A stretch of 64,000 bases of DNA from Oceanidesulfovibrio indonesiensis (GCF_007625075.1 NZ_QMIE01000007.1:338-64337), one strand, 5' to 3'; counted from the first letter of the stretch, positions 44,748 to 54,290 are shown. Notes: generated by a model from the sequence alone, not told the origin. Translations and numbers: made by a program.

Positions 44748-44819
44748 GTAGAGGTTCATACATTTGTCGGCATGTCGGTCTACGTAGAGGTTCATACATT
44801 TGTCGGCATGTCGGTCTAC
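44748..44819. repeat. Perfect 36-bp tandem duplication in intergenic DNA
   Basis: Two identical 36-base units, 44748-44783 and 44784-44819, lie 16 bases beyond the start of the coiled-coil gene. Each unit starts GTAGAGGTTC and ends GTCGGTCTAC, so its ends are complementary. There are only two copies and no spacers. The rest of 44732-45281 shows no gene I can support. Confidence 0.85.
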
Positions 44820-44939
44820 ATAAAGAAGCTGTTCGGCCACATTTGAGATTCGCGCACAACGTACTCAAATCTCGAAATATTCTCAAGTATTTCTTCCACA
44901 GAGGGCAAGATGCATCCTGAAGCTGACTCCATCATCACG

Positions 44940-44968
44940 TTGATCTTTCACCATTTTCAATATATACA
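44940..44968 (+). promoter_or_regulatory. Predicted sigma-70 promoter for the FapA-family gene
   Basis: TTGATC (44940-44945) and TATACA (44963-44968) are separated by 17 bases in an AT-rich spot. Each hexamer matches four of six consensus bases. A leader of about 300 bases would follow before the ATG at 45282. Confidence 0.45.
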
Positions 44969-45281
44969 ACGCACATGGAGAGATCTGTGGATCTAATGCA
45001 ATGCGAAGCAACACCGTGCCAGATCGCTCATGTTGCATCGCCACCAGGAGGGGGCTTTAACAGCGCTCCAGCACTTCCAGCCCGCCTCGAAAATCTCTTC
45101 CATCCTCAGATGTGCTCGATTGAAGGCTCTACGGCCTGGCTCTTCCCGCATCGAATAGCGCCGTGCATTTGCATGGTGGAGTGTTCCGCATTCTTTTCCT
45201 TTTTGGTCGTTCTCACTTGCGGCGCAGCATCGGCTAACGCGCCCATTCCATATGGACGCATGCTCTTCGGAGGTCCCAGGC

Positions 45282-47297
45282 ATGGGTCGAAGCATCGTCT
45301 ACATTGAAGCCGACAACGAAGCTGATGCACGGCAAAAAGCTTCGGATCGACTCAAACTCCCTGGCGAATCCATCGAGATCGTCCCTTCGGACACGGGTCC
45401 CTACGAAGCCTCAGTGGAAATACCCGGCCCCCTGAACGTCCGCATCGATACCGACATGTTCGAAGCCCGTGTGGACGCCCAGGCGCCAGAACCAGGCATG
45501 CGCGCGCCTTCACGCGGCGAGATAATGGCTATTCTTGCCGCCGCCGGCATAAAGATCGCTCCGAAAGCGCACGCACTGGAGACTCTTGTACAGGAACTGG
45601 CCGCCGGCAGGGATGTTGACAATCTGCTCATCGCCGAGGGCTCCTTGCCTCAACGGGCCCGGGACGGCTCCGTGGAACCGCAGGGCGACTGGGACTACCC
45701 TGTGGTGCCGGGCGAAGACATCGGCGTGCTCATACCCGCCCAGGACGCGCAGCAGGGCGTGCTGTTGGACGGCGCGCATATCCCTGCCCAGGGACCGCCT
45801 TCGGGCGAGCCGGTGGAATTTTCCGGAAATCCCTGCTGCCGCATCGACAAAAACTCGTACACCGTGCGCAGCGAAACGTACGGCATGGTGCAACTGGACA
45901 ATAATATCCTGTCCGTCAAACCAGCCTTCCATGTGCGGGACAACGCCCTCGTGCTGGAAGCGGACATTTTCGCCCGGGACAACGAAGGGCGACCGTTCAC
46001 CACGCATCGCTACCGCGACATTTTCTCCATGCTCGGCTTCGTGGAAGGGTTTTCCGAACGCGCCGTGGAAAAGGCCATCGAGAAGGCGCAGACAACGGGC
46101 GAACCGCAACGCATGAGCCTGGTGTGCCAAGGCCGCAAGCCGGTGCACGGCATCGATGGCTGGTTCGAGATGATGTACCAGGACGAACGCAGCGCCGTGG
46201 GCTCCACCACAAAAAACGGCGCAATCGACTTTCGTGAGCGCGGCGTGGTGCGCGCCGTAAAACAGAACGAAATCCTCGGCGTTCTTCATCCTCCCGTGCC
46301 AGGAACACCGGGCAAGGACATCTTCGGCCGGATCATTCCTGCTTCCGACGGCAGACCCTTCGGCCTGGTCTGCGAAGAGCATGCGGACGTTCTGGATGAC
46401 GGCAAGACTTTCTTCGCCACGGCCGAGGGCATGGTGTTCCTCAAGGGCAACCGTCTCACCGTGACCGATGTCTTCAGAACCGAAGGCGATGTGGACCTCT
46501 CCACGGGCAACCTCAAGCTCGAAAAGGGCTCCCTCTATGTTGCCGGCTCCATCCTTTCCGGTTTCTCCGTCTCTTCTCCGGCGAACATCTTCGTGGAGGA
46601 GATCATCGAAAGCGCCCAGGTCCATGCCGCCGGCTCGGTGGAGGTCAAAGGCGGCATCATCATGGAGCGTGGAGGAGAAATCCATTCCGAGCAGGACGTT
46701 TCGGCGCTGTTCATGAAGAATGCAGTGGTGAAGGCCGGCGGCAGCGTGCAGGTGAAACACGAGATCTCCACTTCCGAGGTCATTGCAGGTCATAAAGTCT
46801 TCGCTCTCACCGGACGCGGCAAGGTGTTCGGCTCCACCATCCGCTGCGGCGAAGGCATGGAGGTTCAGGAACTGGGAAACGAAGCGGGCGTGGAAACCAC
46901 CATCCACCTCGGAAAAAAGCTGGAGGTATCCCCCGGGTTGATCGCCCGCAAAAAGGAGCTCACAACCTTGCTCGCCAAGATCTACGGCAAGCTGGGCTCC
47001 GACCCGCCCCAGGCCATTCTGGAGCGAACCAGACCGGAGTTCCGCGAGTCCATGAAGCGAATACTCGGCACTCGGCTGGAAGCCGAAAAAGAGTTGGAAA
47101 CGGTCACCAACGCCATGCGAGAGGAGCGGGCCCGCCAGCGCAAGGAAACCAACGCCCGGATCAGAATCTACAAGTTCCTTTACCCCGGGGTGGTGGTCCA
47201 TGGGTATGGTTCGCGCTTCAGTGTGACAGAAGCCGCCTCCCGCTGTTGCATTTTCTACGACCAGACCGAACGCAGGCTGACTCTCGGTAGTCTCTGA
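45282..47297 (+). CDS. FapA-family (DUF342) polymerising-fold protein
   Basis: About 671 residues. The N terminus (MGRSIVYIEADNEADARQKA) resembles the Jag-N fold. The centre has the FapA signature region (VVPGEDIGVLIPAQ, DNNILSVKPAFHV, GEVHAEI-like turns) and the C-terminal half is a beta-helix (LKLEKGSLYVAGSILSGFSV, AAGSVEVKGGIIMERGGEI). A final coiled coil ends the protein. FapA proteins affect flagellar assembly or number and cell-pole organisation in several bacteria, but the mechanism is not settled. The ATG at 45282 has GGAGGT at 7 bases. Confidence 0.85.
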   Translation: MGRSIVYIEADNEADARQKASDRLKLPGESIEIVPSDTGPYEASVEIPGPLNVRIDTDMFEARVDAQAPEPGMRAPSRGEIMAILAAAGIKIAPKAHALETLVQELAAGRDVDNLLIAEGSLPQRARDGSVEPQGDWDYPVVPGEDIGVLIPAQDAQQGVLLDGAHIPAQGPPSGEPVEFSGNPCCRIDKNSYTVRSETYGMVQLDNNILSVKPAFHVRDNALVLEADIFARDNEGRPFTTHRYRDIFSMLGFVEGFSERAVEKAIEKAQTTGEPQRMSLVCQGRKPVHGIDGWFEMMYQDERSAVGSTTKNGAIDFRERGVVRAVKQNEILGVLHPPVPGTPGKDIFGRIIPASDGRPFGLVCEEHADVLDDGKTFFATAEGMVFLKGNRLTVTDVFRTEGDVDLSTGNLKLEKGSLYVAGSILSGFSVSSPANIFVEEIIESAQVHAAGSVEVKGGIIMERGGEIHSEQDVSALFMKNAVVKAGGSVQVKHEISTSEVIAGHKVFALTGRGKVFGSTIRCGEGMEVQELGNEAGVETTIHLGKKLEVSPGLIARKKELTTLLAKIYGKLGSDPPQAILERTRPEFRESMKRILGTRLEAEKELETVTNAMREERARQRKETNARIRIYKFLYPGVVVHGYGSRFSVTEAASRCCIFYDQTERRLTLGSL

Positions 47298-47322
47298 ATC
47301 CACATCCCTGTGGTTTAAGGCT

Positions 47323-47341
47323 CAACAGGTTTGACCTGTTG
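47323..47341. terminator. Stem-loop after the FapA-family gene
   Basis: CAACAGGT (47323-47330) and ACCTGTTG (47334-47341) form a perfect 8-bp stem around TTG, 26 bases after the stop codon. No T-run follows, so it may be a pause, processing or regulator site. Confidence 0.4.
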
Positions 47342-47433
47342 CGCTGAATGCAGTATGAGCGTCTGCTTGCTTTTGTCAGCAAACAACCAACATTCATCAA
47401 CGCAACCCCTCCCTCACAAGAGAGTGTTCAATC

Positions 47434-48216
47434 ATGTTCAACGATAAGAAGGTCGTCGTGGTCATGCCGGCATACAACGCCGAGTTGACCATCGAAAAGA
47501 CCCACGCCGAGTGCATGGCGCAAGGCGTTGTCGACCAGGTCATCGTGGTCGACGACTGCAGCAAGGACGCCACCGTTTCCGTGGCGCAGGGCCTCAAGGA
47601 CACGCTCGTCCATAAGCACGAGACCAACAAGGGCTACGGCGGCAACCAGAAGACCTGCTACCGTCTGGCACTGGAGCACGGCGCCGACATCGTGATCATG
47701 GTCCACCCGGACTATCAGTACACGCCCAAGCTCATCCCGGCCATGGTCACACTCATCGGCAACGAGCTGTACGACTGCGTGCTCGCCTCGCGCATTCTGG
47801 GCGGCTACGCCTTACGCGGCGGCATGCCGCTGTACAAGTACGTGGCCAACCGCGTGCTGACCTTTGCGGAGAACGTCCTGGTCGGAGCCAAACTTTCCGA
47901 GTACCACACCGGCTACCGCGCCTTTTCCCGCCACCTGCTGGAAACGCTGGACCTCTCTCCCACATCGGACGATTTCGTGTTCGACAATCAGATGCTCGCG
48001 CAGATAATTTACGCTGGTTTCGAGGTGGGAGAGGTAAGCTGCCCCACCCGCTACGAGCCCGACTCGTCCTCCATCAACTTCAAACGCAGTTGCATCTATG
48101 GTCTGGGCTGTTTGCGCACAGGGCTGGACTTCCGTCTGTGCAAGCTCGGCTTCAAAGAGCACTCCCTTTTTCCGCCGGATCTGAAGAAAAGGAAAAATCC
48201 AAGCTGCCGGGCCTGA
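47434..48216 (+). CDS. Glycosyltransferase family 2 (polyprenyl-phosphate mannosyltransferase-like)
   Basis: A 260-residue GT-A enzyme. It begins KKVVVVMPAYNAELTIEKT, has VIVVDDCSKDAT for nucleotide-sugar binding and MVHPDYQYTPKLIP in the usual DxD place, then SEYHTGYRAFSR for acceptor binding. This is close to dolichol- or undecaprenyl-phosphate sugar transferases, but lacks the C-terminal membrane helices some carry. It is 8 bases before the SGNH gene and probably works with it. Confidence 0.88.
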   Translation: MFNDKKVVVVMPAYNAELTIEKTHAECMAQGVVDQVIVVDDCSKDATVSVAQGLKDTLVHKHETNKGYGGNQKTCYRLALEHGADIVIMVHPDYQYTPKLIPAMVTLIGNELYDCVLASRILGGYALRGGMPLYKYVANRVLTFAENVLVGAKLSEYHTGYRAFSRHLLETLDLSPTSDDFVFDNQMLAQIIYAGFEVGEVSCPTRYEPDSSSINFKRSCIYGLGCLRTGLDFRLCKLGFKEHSLFPPDLKKRKNPSCRA

Positions 48217-48224
48217 TGTAACCA

Positions 48225-49388
48225 ATGCGGTCCCTCCTGCGCGCGCTTTGCAAGCTCCTCAAATGGGGACTCATCGCCGTCGTGCTGGTCGAGCTTGGCT
48301 CGTTCGCCGTCATCTCCGTCTCGAACCTGCTGATCTACGGCGAGCTGCGCGAAGGCAGCAGAGTTCGCTACGATCCATACGCCTTGTTCCTCAACTTGCG
48401 AGGACCAAGGCCCACGACGCCGCAACCGGAGTCGCCGGAATACTCGGTCTGGTGTTTCGGCGGCTCCACCATGCGGGGGCAGACGGCCGATGACTCTGCG
48501 ACCATTCCCAGCCTGCTTTCCCGGGAGCTGACTCGGCGGAACCATTCCGTCGCCCTGCACAACTGGGGCGAGGATTCCTTCAACTCCCTGCTGGAAACGA
48601 ATTACCTGCAGAAATTGCTCATCGAGCACGGTGACACAACCGATCTGCTCCTGTTCTACGACGGCGCCAACGACAGCATCTACTTTACGCAGTACCGCAC
48701 GCCATACGGCCACCACGGCTACCGCCGCCTCTCAGGACTTATTGAAAGCTATCGCGGCAGTTTTTTCGGCATCTTCAAATCCTTCAACGCCGCTGTGCGG
48801 GCATCCTTCACCCGCGAGCTGTACGACAAACTCGGCCAAGCGGTTTCGCCGATCGATCCTGACGATCCGTATCTTGAATTGTTTACAGCACTGGTGGAGC
48901 AACGCTACGACTACCTGGCGCACGAAGCATCATTGCGCGGCGATGCCTTCATGGTGGTGTGGCAGCCCGTTTTGTGGGCCGAGAACGCAGGTGCCGTGGA
49001 CGAGAACGTCCGGGCCATGGAGGCGGACTATCTCGTCAACCGCAGGCAGTTGCAGACCATGAACGACAATTTCCGCATGGTATACGAAGCCCTGCGCTCG
49101 CGTCTGGCGGACAAACCCTATTTTGTGGACATGGGCGACGCACTCACGAACCGGAGTGAACAAGCATATCAGCCCGACGGCGTGCACCTGACCGATGTGG
49201 GCCGTCAGATGATCGCGGCTCAACTCGCGCCGCGCATCATCGAACAAAAAATGAGAGCCGAGCAACGAGCTGCGCAGATAGCGCGAGCCCTAGAGAAAAG
49301 ACAGGCCGGAAAACAAGCGTCAGCCGGAAACCGCCACAAAGCCGCACGGAAGACTTCTGCAAATCCGGCGAACGAACCGGCGCCATAG
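48225..49388 (+). CDS. SGNH/GDSL-family hydrolase or O-acyltransferase, membrane-anchored
   Basis: A 387-residue protein with an N-terminal membrane helix (about residues 15-36). The SGNH catalytic blocks are complete: FGGSTMRG (Ser81), FYDGANDS (Asn149) and the Asp/His pair in DGVHLTDVG. The C-terminal 70 residues are a Lys/Arg/Ala-rich helical tail. Such enzymes remove or add acyl groups on glycans. The preceding GT2 gene suggests that its substrate is a surface sugar. The exact substrate is unknown. Confidence 0.88.
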   Translation: MRSLLRALCKLLKWGLIAVVLVELGSFAVISVSNLLIYGELREGSRVRYDPYALFLNLRGPRPTTPQPESPEYSVWCFGGSTMRGQTADDSATIPSLLSRELTRRNHSVALHNWGEDSFNSLLETNYLQKLLIEHGDTTDLLLFYDGANDSIYFTQYRTPYGHHGYRRLSGLIESYRGSFFGIFKSFNAAVRASFTRELYDKLGQAVSPIDPDDPYLELFTALVEQRYDYLAHEASLRGDAFMVVWQPVLWAENAGAVDENVRAMEADYLVNRRQLQTMNDNFRMVYEALRSRLADKPYFVDMGDALTNRSEQAYQPDGVHLTDVGRQMIAAQLAPRIIEQKMRAEQRAAQIARALEKRQAGKQASAGNRHKAARKTSANPANEPAP

Positions 49389-49422
49389 CGGCGACCAGCT
49401 CCTTCATCACATAGAAATGCCA

Positions 49423-49437
49423 GGCTCCACTGGAGCC
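49423..49437. terminator. Short stem-loop between convergent genes
   Basis: GGCTCC (49423-49428) and GGAGCC (49432-49437) around ACT, between the SGNH gene and the convergent small secreted gene. No T-run, so weak support. Confidence 0.35.
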
Positions 49438-49448
49438 GTTCATCACGT

Positions 49449-49889
49449 TTAGTTACCGGAAGAATCCCGCCGCATGGCGCGCAGGGGCAACTCGTGGCCG
49501 CTGGCCAGAGTCAGCACGCCCTCGATGCGTGCTCCGTCGATGATCTCGCCTTTGAACGAGTGGCCGCTGCCGTGAATCCCCGTGATGGTGTTGCCGAAAA
49601 CCAGTCCGGCGATATGGTAGGTGGTCTTCTCGCCCAATGGACCGATGCTGTAGACGACACCGGAGATTCTATTGGCCCTGCCTTCGTGCACAGCCTCCTC
49701 GCCCTGTTCGATATGCGCTTCCAACCGAGCCGAGAAGAACTTGCCTTCCCAGACGCCCGTCACGTCCCAGGGGGTCGGCTTCGCGGTCGTATCCTGGGCG
49801 GCCAGCGGCGTCGCACATGTCGCGACAACAATGGCCAAAGTCAGCAACTGCACGATGAACAAACGATGTATTCGGCGTGTATGCGTCAT
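49449..49889 (-). CDS. Secreted small protein of unknown function
   Basis: A 146-residue protein with a signal peptide (cleavage after ATPLAA). The mature part is beta-rich with repeated glycine turns (GVWEGKFFSARLEAHIEQGEE, GLVFGNTITGIHGSGHSFKG). Its ATG overlaps the stop of the upstream membrane-protein gene (ATGA), so the two are translated together. The family is not recognised. The lack of cysteines and enzyme motifs suggests a structural or binding role. Confidence 0.7.
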   Translation of the reverse strand: MTHTRRIHRLFIVQLLTLAIVVATCATPLAAQDTTAKPTPWDVTGVWEGKFFSARLEAHIEQGEEAVHEGRANRISGVVYSIGPLGEKTTYHIAGLVFGNTITGIHGSGHSFKGEIIDGARIEGVLTLASGHELPLRAMRRDSSGN

Positions 49890-51757
49890 GACGCCTCCTT
49901 GGTGCCCCCGGCTTCGCCAACAGCCGAGCGCATGTCGATGATTCGTTGATGCGGCCCGATCCGCGTGCCGGGAAAACGCGTCTCGTCGAGAAGCGCGAAT
50001 CTTCCGCCTCCCTGTTCCACCACATCCGCGATGAGTTCGTCAAACGGTGCGAAGAACGGCACGCCGTCGCGATAGGTATCTGTCCGCTCGTGAGGTTTGA
50101 CGGCTGTTTCCGGTACGCCGAAAGCCCTGGCCAAGGCGGCAATGGGCTCCGCAAGCCAGGACGCCCAGCCGGGCAGACGCAACGCTTCTTTCAGCGGGAT
50201 GTACTGCTTCTCGGGTTTCAGAAACCAGGGCTCGAAATGGCGGTCGTCCACCACGATGTAGTCGATGCCCTCTGCCCGGCACCAGCGGTCCACGTCTTCT
50301 GCACTGTCAGAATAGTACGCTCTGAACGTTTTTTCCAGGCGCGGCTCGACTATGTTCCAGAGTCCGACGCACCATGGCTGGGCTATCTCGAATGTGACGT
50401 AGACTCGCCGCTGGCCGAACGTGAGCACGTTGTCCATGAGCGAAGGGTGCCCCCCAATAACAGCCTGCTTGTCAGTTTGCCGCACCGCCTCGTACAGGCT
50501 CGCATGGTCCTCGTAATGGTACAGCCCCTGCCCCTGAAGACGAACACCGGCCAGCACGGTCACTGCAACCAGAACGCCTATGCCCAGAGCGCGCCGTACA
50601 TCAGGCGCCCCAAGCCGGGAGAGCGCGTAGCCCAAAGGCAACCCGAGCAGCAGGCACCATATGACGTGCGCGCTGTATTCGATGTATCGCTCCGGCAGAA
50701 AAAGTTTGAGCAGCACCAGCCGCGCCACGGCGTAGAGCACAAGAGAAGAAGCGGCGATGGCGAAGAGAGCCCGGGATCGACTGGCAGTCTCTCTCCATGG
50801 AGCCCGGATCGCAGTGCCGAGTAGAAATGCGCCGAGGACCACGGCGCCTGCAGCGCCGAGCGCCGGCCCCCACTCCTGGAACGGCATCAACTTTTCCAGC
50901 GGATCAAGAACGGCAAGCTTGAGGACGGAAGGCGTGGGAAAAATCTCCAGCCGGCCTTTGCTTGTGAAAATGACGTTGCCGATCATGTCGGCCTTGTCAA
51001 CCAGCGGACCGAACCCGGCCGCCGTCAGCGCCCGGTTGAAGGCGAAAGTTACGGCGCCGCCCATTGCGAACGCTGCAGCGATCGACACAGTTGAAGCATC
51101 GGCGGGAAGCGCTCTGGCGGATGGCCTGACCCGCTCCCACGACCAGGCCAGTGCAAGCGAGCCGGCGCAGAGCACAAATATGTACGGAATGAACAGCGCC
51201 TGGAGCAGCAGGCAGACCAGTGCCCGGCGGCCGCGGTCCGCCGCCCATGCCCAGGCGAACCCGACAAGAAGGGGGCCGGCAAACGCGCGGGCAAGGCCGC
51301 CGGAGATGTTATGCAAAAAATACGGATGGAGAAGGAACACGGCCAGCGAAGCGAAGCCGACCCAACGGCCCGTGTTGCCGCCGCCGGCGATGCGGCGGCT
51401 GAGTCCGAAAACAGCACCGCCCATGAATGTATACAGCACGCCTGTGAGCAGCTTGCCAGCCAGTATCGGATCGAGGCCGAGAAACGCTGCTATTCGATAC
51501 AGCCCGCGAACGCCCCAGGAAACGTACTGGGCGGAAAAATCCGCAAGCACGTACTCTGGCCCGTACAGCTGGGAATCAAGCCAGGACAGCATCCAGAACA
51601 GTTGCTGGCGTACGTCGTCGTTGGCGACGTACGGATCAAACAGAAACGCGCCGTGCGCCGCCACGAAGACGAGCGCAGAGAGAAGAAGCGCTGCCGGAAG
51701 ATCGAAAGGCTTCGTTTGGAAAGGATGGCCCAGCTCTGGATTGCGAGATCCGCTCAT
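49886..51757 (-). CDS. Polytopic membrane protein, GT-C glycosyltransferase-like
   Basis: About 623 residues with 10 or more membrane segments in the first two thirds and a soluble C-terminal part. The first periplasmic loop has FDPYVANDDVRQQLFW, where Asp47-Asp48 fits the acidic site of GT-C enzymes that use lipid-linked sugars. The start at 51757 has AGGATAAT. A longer frame to 51802 is not needed. It is translationally coupled to the 146-residue secreted protein. The GT-C assignment is by topology and motif only, so an unrelated membrane protein is possible. Confidence 0.6.
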   Translation of the reverse strand: MSGSRNPELGHPFQTKPFDLPAALLLSALVFVAAHGAFLFDPYVANDDVRQQLFWMLSWLDSQLYGPEYVLADFSAQYVSWGVRGLYRIAAFLGLDPILAGKLLTGVLYTFMGGAVFGLSRRIAGGGNTGRWVGFASLAVFLLHPYFLHNISGGLARAFAGPLLVGFAWAWAADRGRRALVCLLLQALFIPYIFVLCAGSLALAWSWERVRPSARALPADASTVSIAAAFAMGGAVTFAFNRALTAAGFGPLVDKADMIGNVIFTSKGRLEIFPTPSVLKLAVLDPLEKLMPFQEWGPALGAAGAVVLGAFLLGTAIRAPWRETASRSRALFAIAASSLVLYAVARLVLLKLFLPERYIEYSAHVIWCLLLGLPLGYALSRLGAPDVRRALGIGVLVAVTVLAGVRLQGQGLYHYEDHASLYEAVRQTDKQAVIGGHPSLMDNVLTFGQRRVYVTFEIAQPWCVGLWNIVEPRLEKTFRAYYSDSAEDVDRWCRAEGIDYIVVDDRHFEPWFLKPEKQYIPLKEALRLPGWASWLAEPIAALARAFGVPETAVKPHERTDTYRDGVPFFAPFDELIADVVEQGGGRFALLDETRFPGTRIGPHQRIIDMRSAVGEAGGTKEAS

Positions 51758-51857
51758 ATTATCCTGGAGCACAAAGTTTTCAACTTCGCGTTCCCGCAAC
51801 ACTCGCCGCGCGGCCTCGACGAGCCGCGGTCATTCATAAAAAGGGAAGCGAAACAAC

Positions 51858-51891
51858 AAAAAAGTTCTGCTCCCGGTAACATGTGAGCAGA
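51858..51891 (-). terminator. Rho-independent terminator after the exporter operon
   Basis: On the minus strand, TCTGCTC and GAGCAGA (plus coordinates 51885-51891 and 51866-51872) pair over 7 bp and are followed by AC and six T residues (complement of 51858-51863). It lies about 75 bases after the membrane fusion protein stop, so the GT-C gene downstream is a separate unit. Confidence 0.8.
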
Positions 51892-51964
51892 CCATCCCGC
51901 TTCATGCCGATTCGCAGGCAGCTGCGAGATACTCGCGGGAAGATCGGGCTTTCCGGGGCCCCGA

Positions 51965-53002
51965 TTACTTCTGAATGACGACTTCGACCTTGAATCCTTC
52001 GCGGAGCAGCAGATCCGGATTGGGCGCGGAAAGTTCCACGTCGTAGTACGAAGGCTGGTCGAGCCCCGGAGAGATGGGAGTGAGCGATACGTAACTGACC
52101 TTGGCCGGGAACTGTCTGTCCGGGTAAGCGCCAAGCGTGAAGTAGCACTCCTCGCCAGGCACGATGCGGCTGGCCTCGAGCTCGAACAGATGGGCTCGGA
52201 TAACCATGGGATCAAGCACGCCGACGATGCCGATATTCATACCCTCCGGTACGTCCTGCCCGACATAGAAATCCGGATTCAGCTGCAACACATGGCCGTC
52301 GAACGGAGCGTCTACGGATACGACGCGCGGCACATGGTCGAGGTCGACATCGTCGCCAAGGATTTCTCGCAGACTTTCGATGCGATCCTGGATGGCCGTC
52401 TTTACGTTGCTGTAATTCCGTTGGATCGAATCCCGCTTGCGCTGGAGCAGATCGAGCTTCGTCTTCTGGTCGCGAACGGAGGCAGGGGCGGCAAAGTCAT
52501 TGTCTGCAAGCACCTGCAGTTCATCGAGGGTGCGTCGAGCCTCCCGAAGTTGCGCATCGACTTCCGCAAGCTGGTTCTCGATGTCGATCAAAGGTTCCGA
52601 GGATACGTCCTTTAGAAACTTTTTGTATGCCGGTTCGAGAAGCTCAATGGAGACAAGAGGCTGATCTTCCTTCACCTCGTCACCCACCGAGACGTGGATG
52701 TCCTTGATTCTTCCGGCGCCGGAGGTGGAGACCTGTTCTTTTCTGGAGCTGTAGAGTTTGCCCTGGAAGATGATGTCGTCAGGGTTGAGCGCTTTACCCG
52801 GCGTGCTTGGAGACTCCGCAGGCACGGCCTCAAGGGCCGTGCTGTTGATGGCCGATGGCGTGGCATTCTCCTTCGCGGCGCTCTGCCCCGTCTCGGTTTC
52901 TGTTACAGTCTGGTTTTGAGCGAACCCGGGAGCGCACAGTGCGAAGAGAAACGCCAGTACGCAAGCAGCACGCCACGCGCTAGTGAGAATATTTCGCAGC
53001 AT
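51965..53002 (-). CDS. HlyD/RND-type periplasmic membrane fusion protein
   Basis: A 345-residue exporter adaptor. A signal peptide (to about residue 28) is followed by a Thr/Ser/Ala-rich linker with three NxT or NxS sequons (Asn30, Asn46, Asn53). The barrel-sandwich half begins IKDIHVSVGDEVKEDQPLVSIE. A long coiled-coil hairpin (about residues 110-200) and beta-barrel segments (FDGHVLQLNPDFYVGQDV, IVGVLDPMVIRAHLFELE) follow. It bridges the inner-membrane ABC transporter and the TolC-like channel. Its ATG overlaps the end of the TolC-like gene by 23 bases. Confidence 0.88.
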   Translation of the reverse strand: MLRNILTSAWRAACVLAFLFALCAPGFAQNQTVTETETGQSAAKENATPSAINSTALEAVPAESPSTPGKALNPDDIIFQGKLYSSRKEQVSTSGAGRIKDIHVSVGDEVKEDQPLVSIELLEPAYKKFLKDVSSEPLIDIENQLAEVDAQLREARRTLDELQVLADNDFAAPASVRDQKTKLDLLQRKRDSIQRNYSNVKTAIQDRIESLREILGDDVDLDHVPRVVSVDAPFDGHVLQLNPDFYVGQDVPEGMNIGIVGVLDPMVIRAHLFELEASRIVPGEECYFTLGAYPDRQFPAKVSYVSLTPISPGLDQPSYYDVELSAPNPDLLLREGFKVEVVIQK

Positions 53003-54290
53003 CGACGTAGGATGTATAAAGATGTCCCGTGAGCTTCCGGAACTCGAAGACCTTGAGGTCATATTCAAACTCCTTGGAAAGAAGAGCCGTCCGCGCGGAG
53101 TGACTGTTCTTAAGCGCATCAATGTATTGGGGGAACTGCATGGAGCCCGATTTGAACTGAATCTCGGCTTTCTGCTTCCGGAGTGCATTGATCTCGGCTT
53201 CGCTGTGAGCGAGTTTCACTTCCTCGGCCAGCTTCAGGCAGGCATTGCGTTTTTCCAGAAAATCTGCCCGGAAATCCAGCGTGTCCGTGCGGTATTCAGC
53301 GTTGGCTTTGCGAATTTTTCTCTTTTCGCGAACAACGTTGCGGTAGCGCTCTCCCCAGTCCCACAAAGGTATGACGAAGCCGACATTGGCCAGGTAAATA
53401 TCCGTATTATCCCGAGCAGAGTATTCGCGGTTGATGCTGAAAGAGTAGTTCGGCAAATATTTGGCGTAGGCCAGTGTCAACTTGTCTTTCTGGAGTTGGA
53501 CCTCGATCCGTTTCTGCTTGAGATCGATGGAGTTTTCCATGGCGTACTCGAGCGTGGCCGAATTGAACTCGAAATTGCTGAGCAACTGGCGCCTGATATT
53601 GTTCAGATCGAGCGTGACGGCCTGCTCCGGCATAAGCCCGAGGAACCCTTTGAGACGATCCATGCTCAGAAGCTTGTCTGCGCGCGCCTGCTCGCGACGC
53701 TGCTCAGCTTCCTTCAGAGCCTTGTCCGCGATGAGAACATCGAGGGCCAGCCCCCATCCTTCATTGTAGCGTTTGGTGGCGAATGCCTTATTCTGGCGCG
53801 CCAGTTCGATGGAGTCCGCATAGCTCTGGATGAGGTCGTCCAGAAATTCCACCGTCAGATATACTTTTCCGATGCTCGCAAAAACGTCGTCTATGACGGA
53901 CAGATGCTCCAGCACGGCGTAATCTGTCATCAACTGTTTCGATTCTATGGTGAAATACGCGGCAATCGGATCGTAGCTGCCGAACGAAAAGTTAAAGGAA
54001 AACGGCTTGCTTGTCCGGCTGTCAGGATTGTTCAGCCGAATCTGGGACGTCAAATAAAAATCGGGGAGAAGGTTGGCGCGGGTGTCCCATACGTCCAGCC
54101 GTTTCACTTTGATTTCCACGGAACTGGACACCAGATGGGGCGACTGCTGCAAGGATACGCGCAACGCGTTGTCGAAATTCAACGGCTCCGTGGGGACCTG
54201 CGGCTTGACGTTTTCATCGTCTTCGGCAGCGCCCACAGGAGCGGCGCAGACGAGCAGCGCCAGAAAAATAAATGCGGCCCAGAGCTTCAT
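52980..54290 (-). CDS. TolC-family outer-membrane efflux channel
   Basis: A 436-residue protein with a signal peptide ending near APVGAA. Helical repeats typical of TolC run through the rest (LNFDNALRVSLQQSPHLVSSSVEIK near the start, LEYAMENSIDLKQKRIEVQLQKDKLTLAYAK in the middle). The region SFSINREYSARDNTDIYLANVGFVIPLWDWG marks the second repeat. It forms the outer-membrane exit tunnel. The start at 54290 is preferred to a GTG at 54323, as it begins the signal peptide. It is in an operon with the MacAB-like genes. Confidence 0.87.
   Translation of the reverse strand: MKLWAAFIFLALLVCAAPVGAAEDDENVKPQVPTEPLNFDNALRVSLQQSPHLVSSSVEIKVKRLDVWDTRANLLPDFYLTSQIRLNNPDSRTSKPFSFNFSFGSYDPIAAYFTIESKQLMTDYAVLEHLSVIDDVFASIGKVYLTVEFLDDLIQSYADSIELARQNKAFATKRYNEGWGLALDVLIADKALKEAEQRREQARADKLLSMDRLKGFLGLMPEQAVTLDLNNIRRQLLSNFEFNSATLEYAMENSIDLKQKRIEVQLQKDKLTLAYAKYLPNYSFSINREYSARDNTDIYLANVGFVIPLWDWGERYRNVVREKRKIRKANAEYRTDTLDFRADFLEKRNACLKLAEEVKLAHSEAEINALRKQKAEIQFKSGSMQFPQYIDALKNSHSARTALLSKEFEYDLKVFEFRKLTGHLYTSYVDAAKYSH

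Noticed and set aside
44748-44819. CRISPR repeats
   Set aside because: Unit length is similar to some CRISPR repeats, but there are only two abutting copies with no spacers and no cas genes.
44975-45307. Small 110-residue gene in the FapA leader
   Set aside because: It overlaps the start of the FapA-family gene in another frame, and its only feature is a short hydrophobic stretch. No ribosome site.
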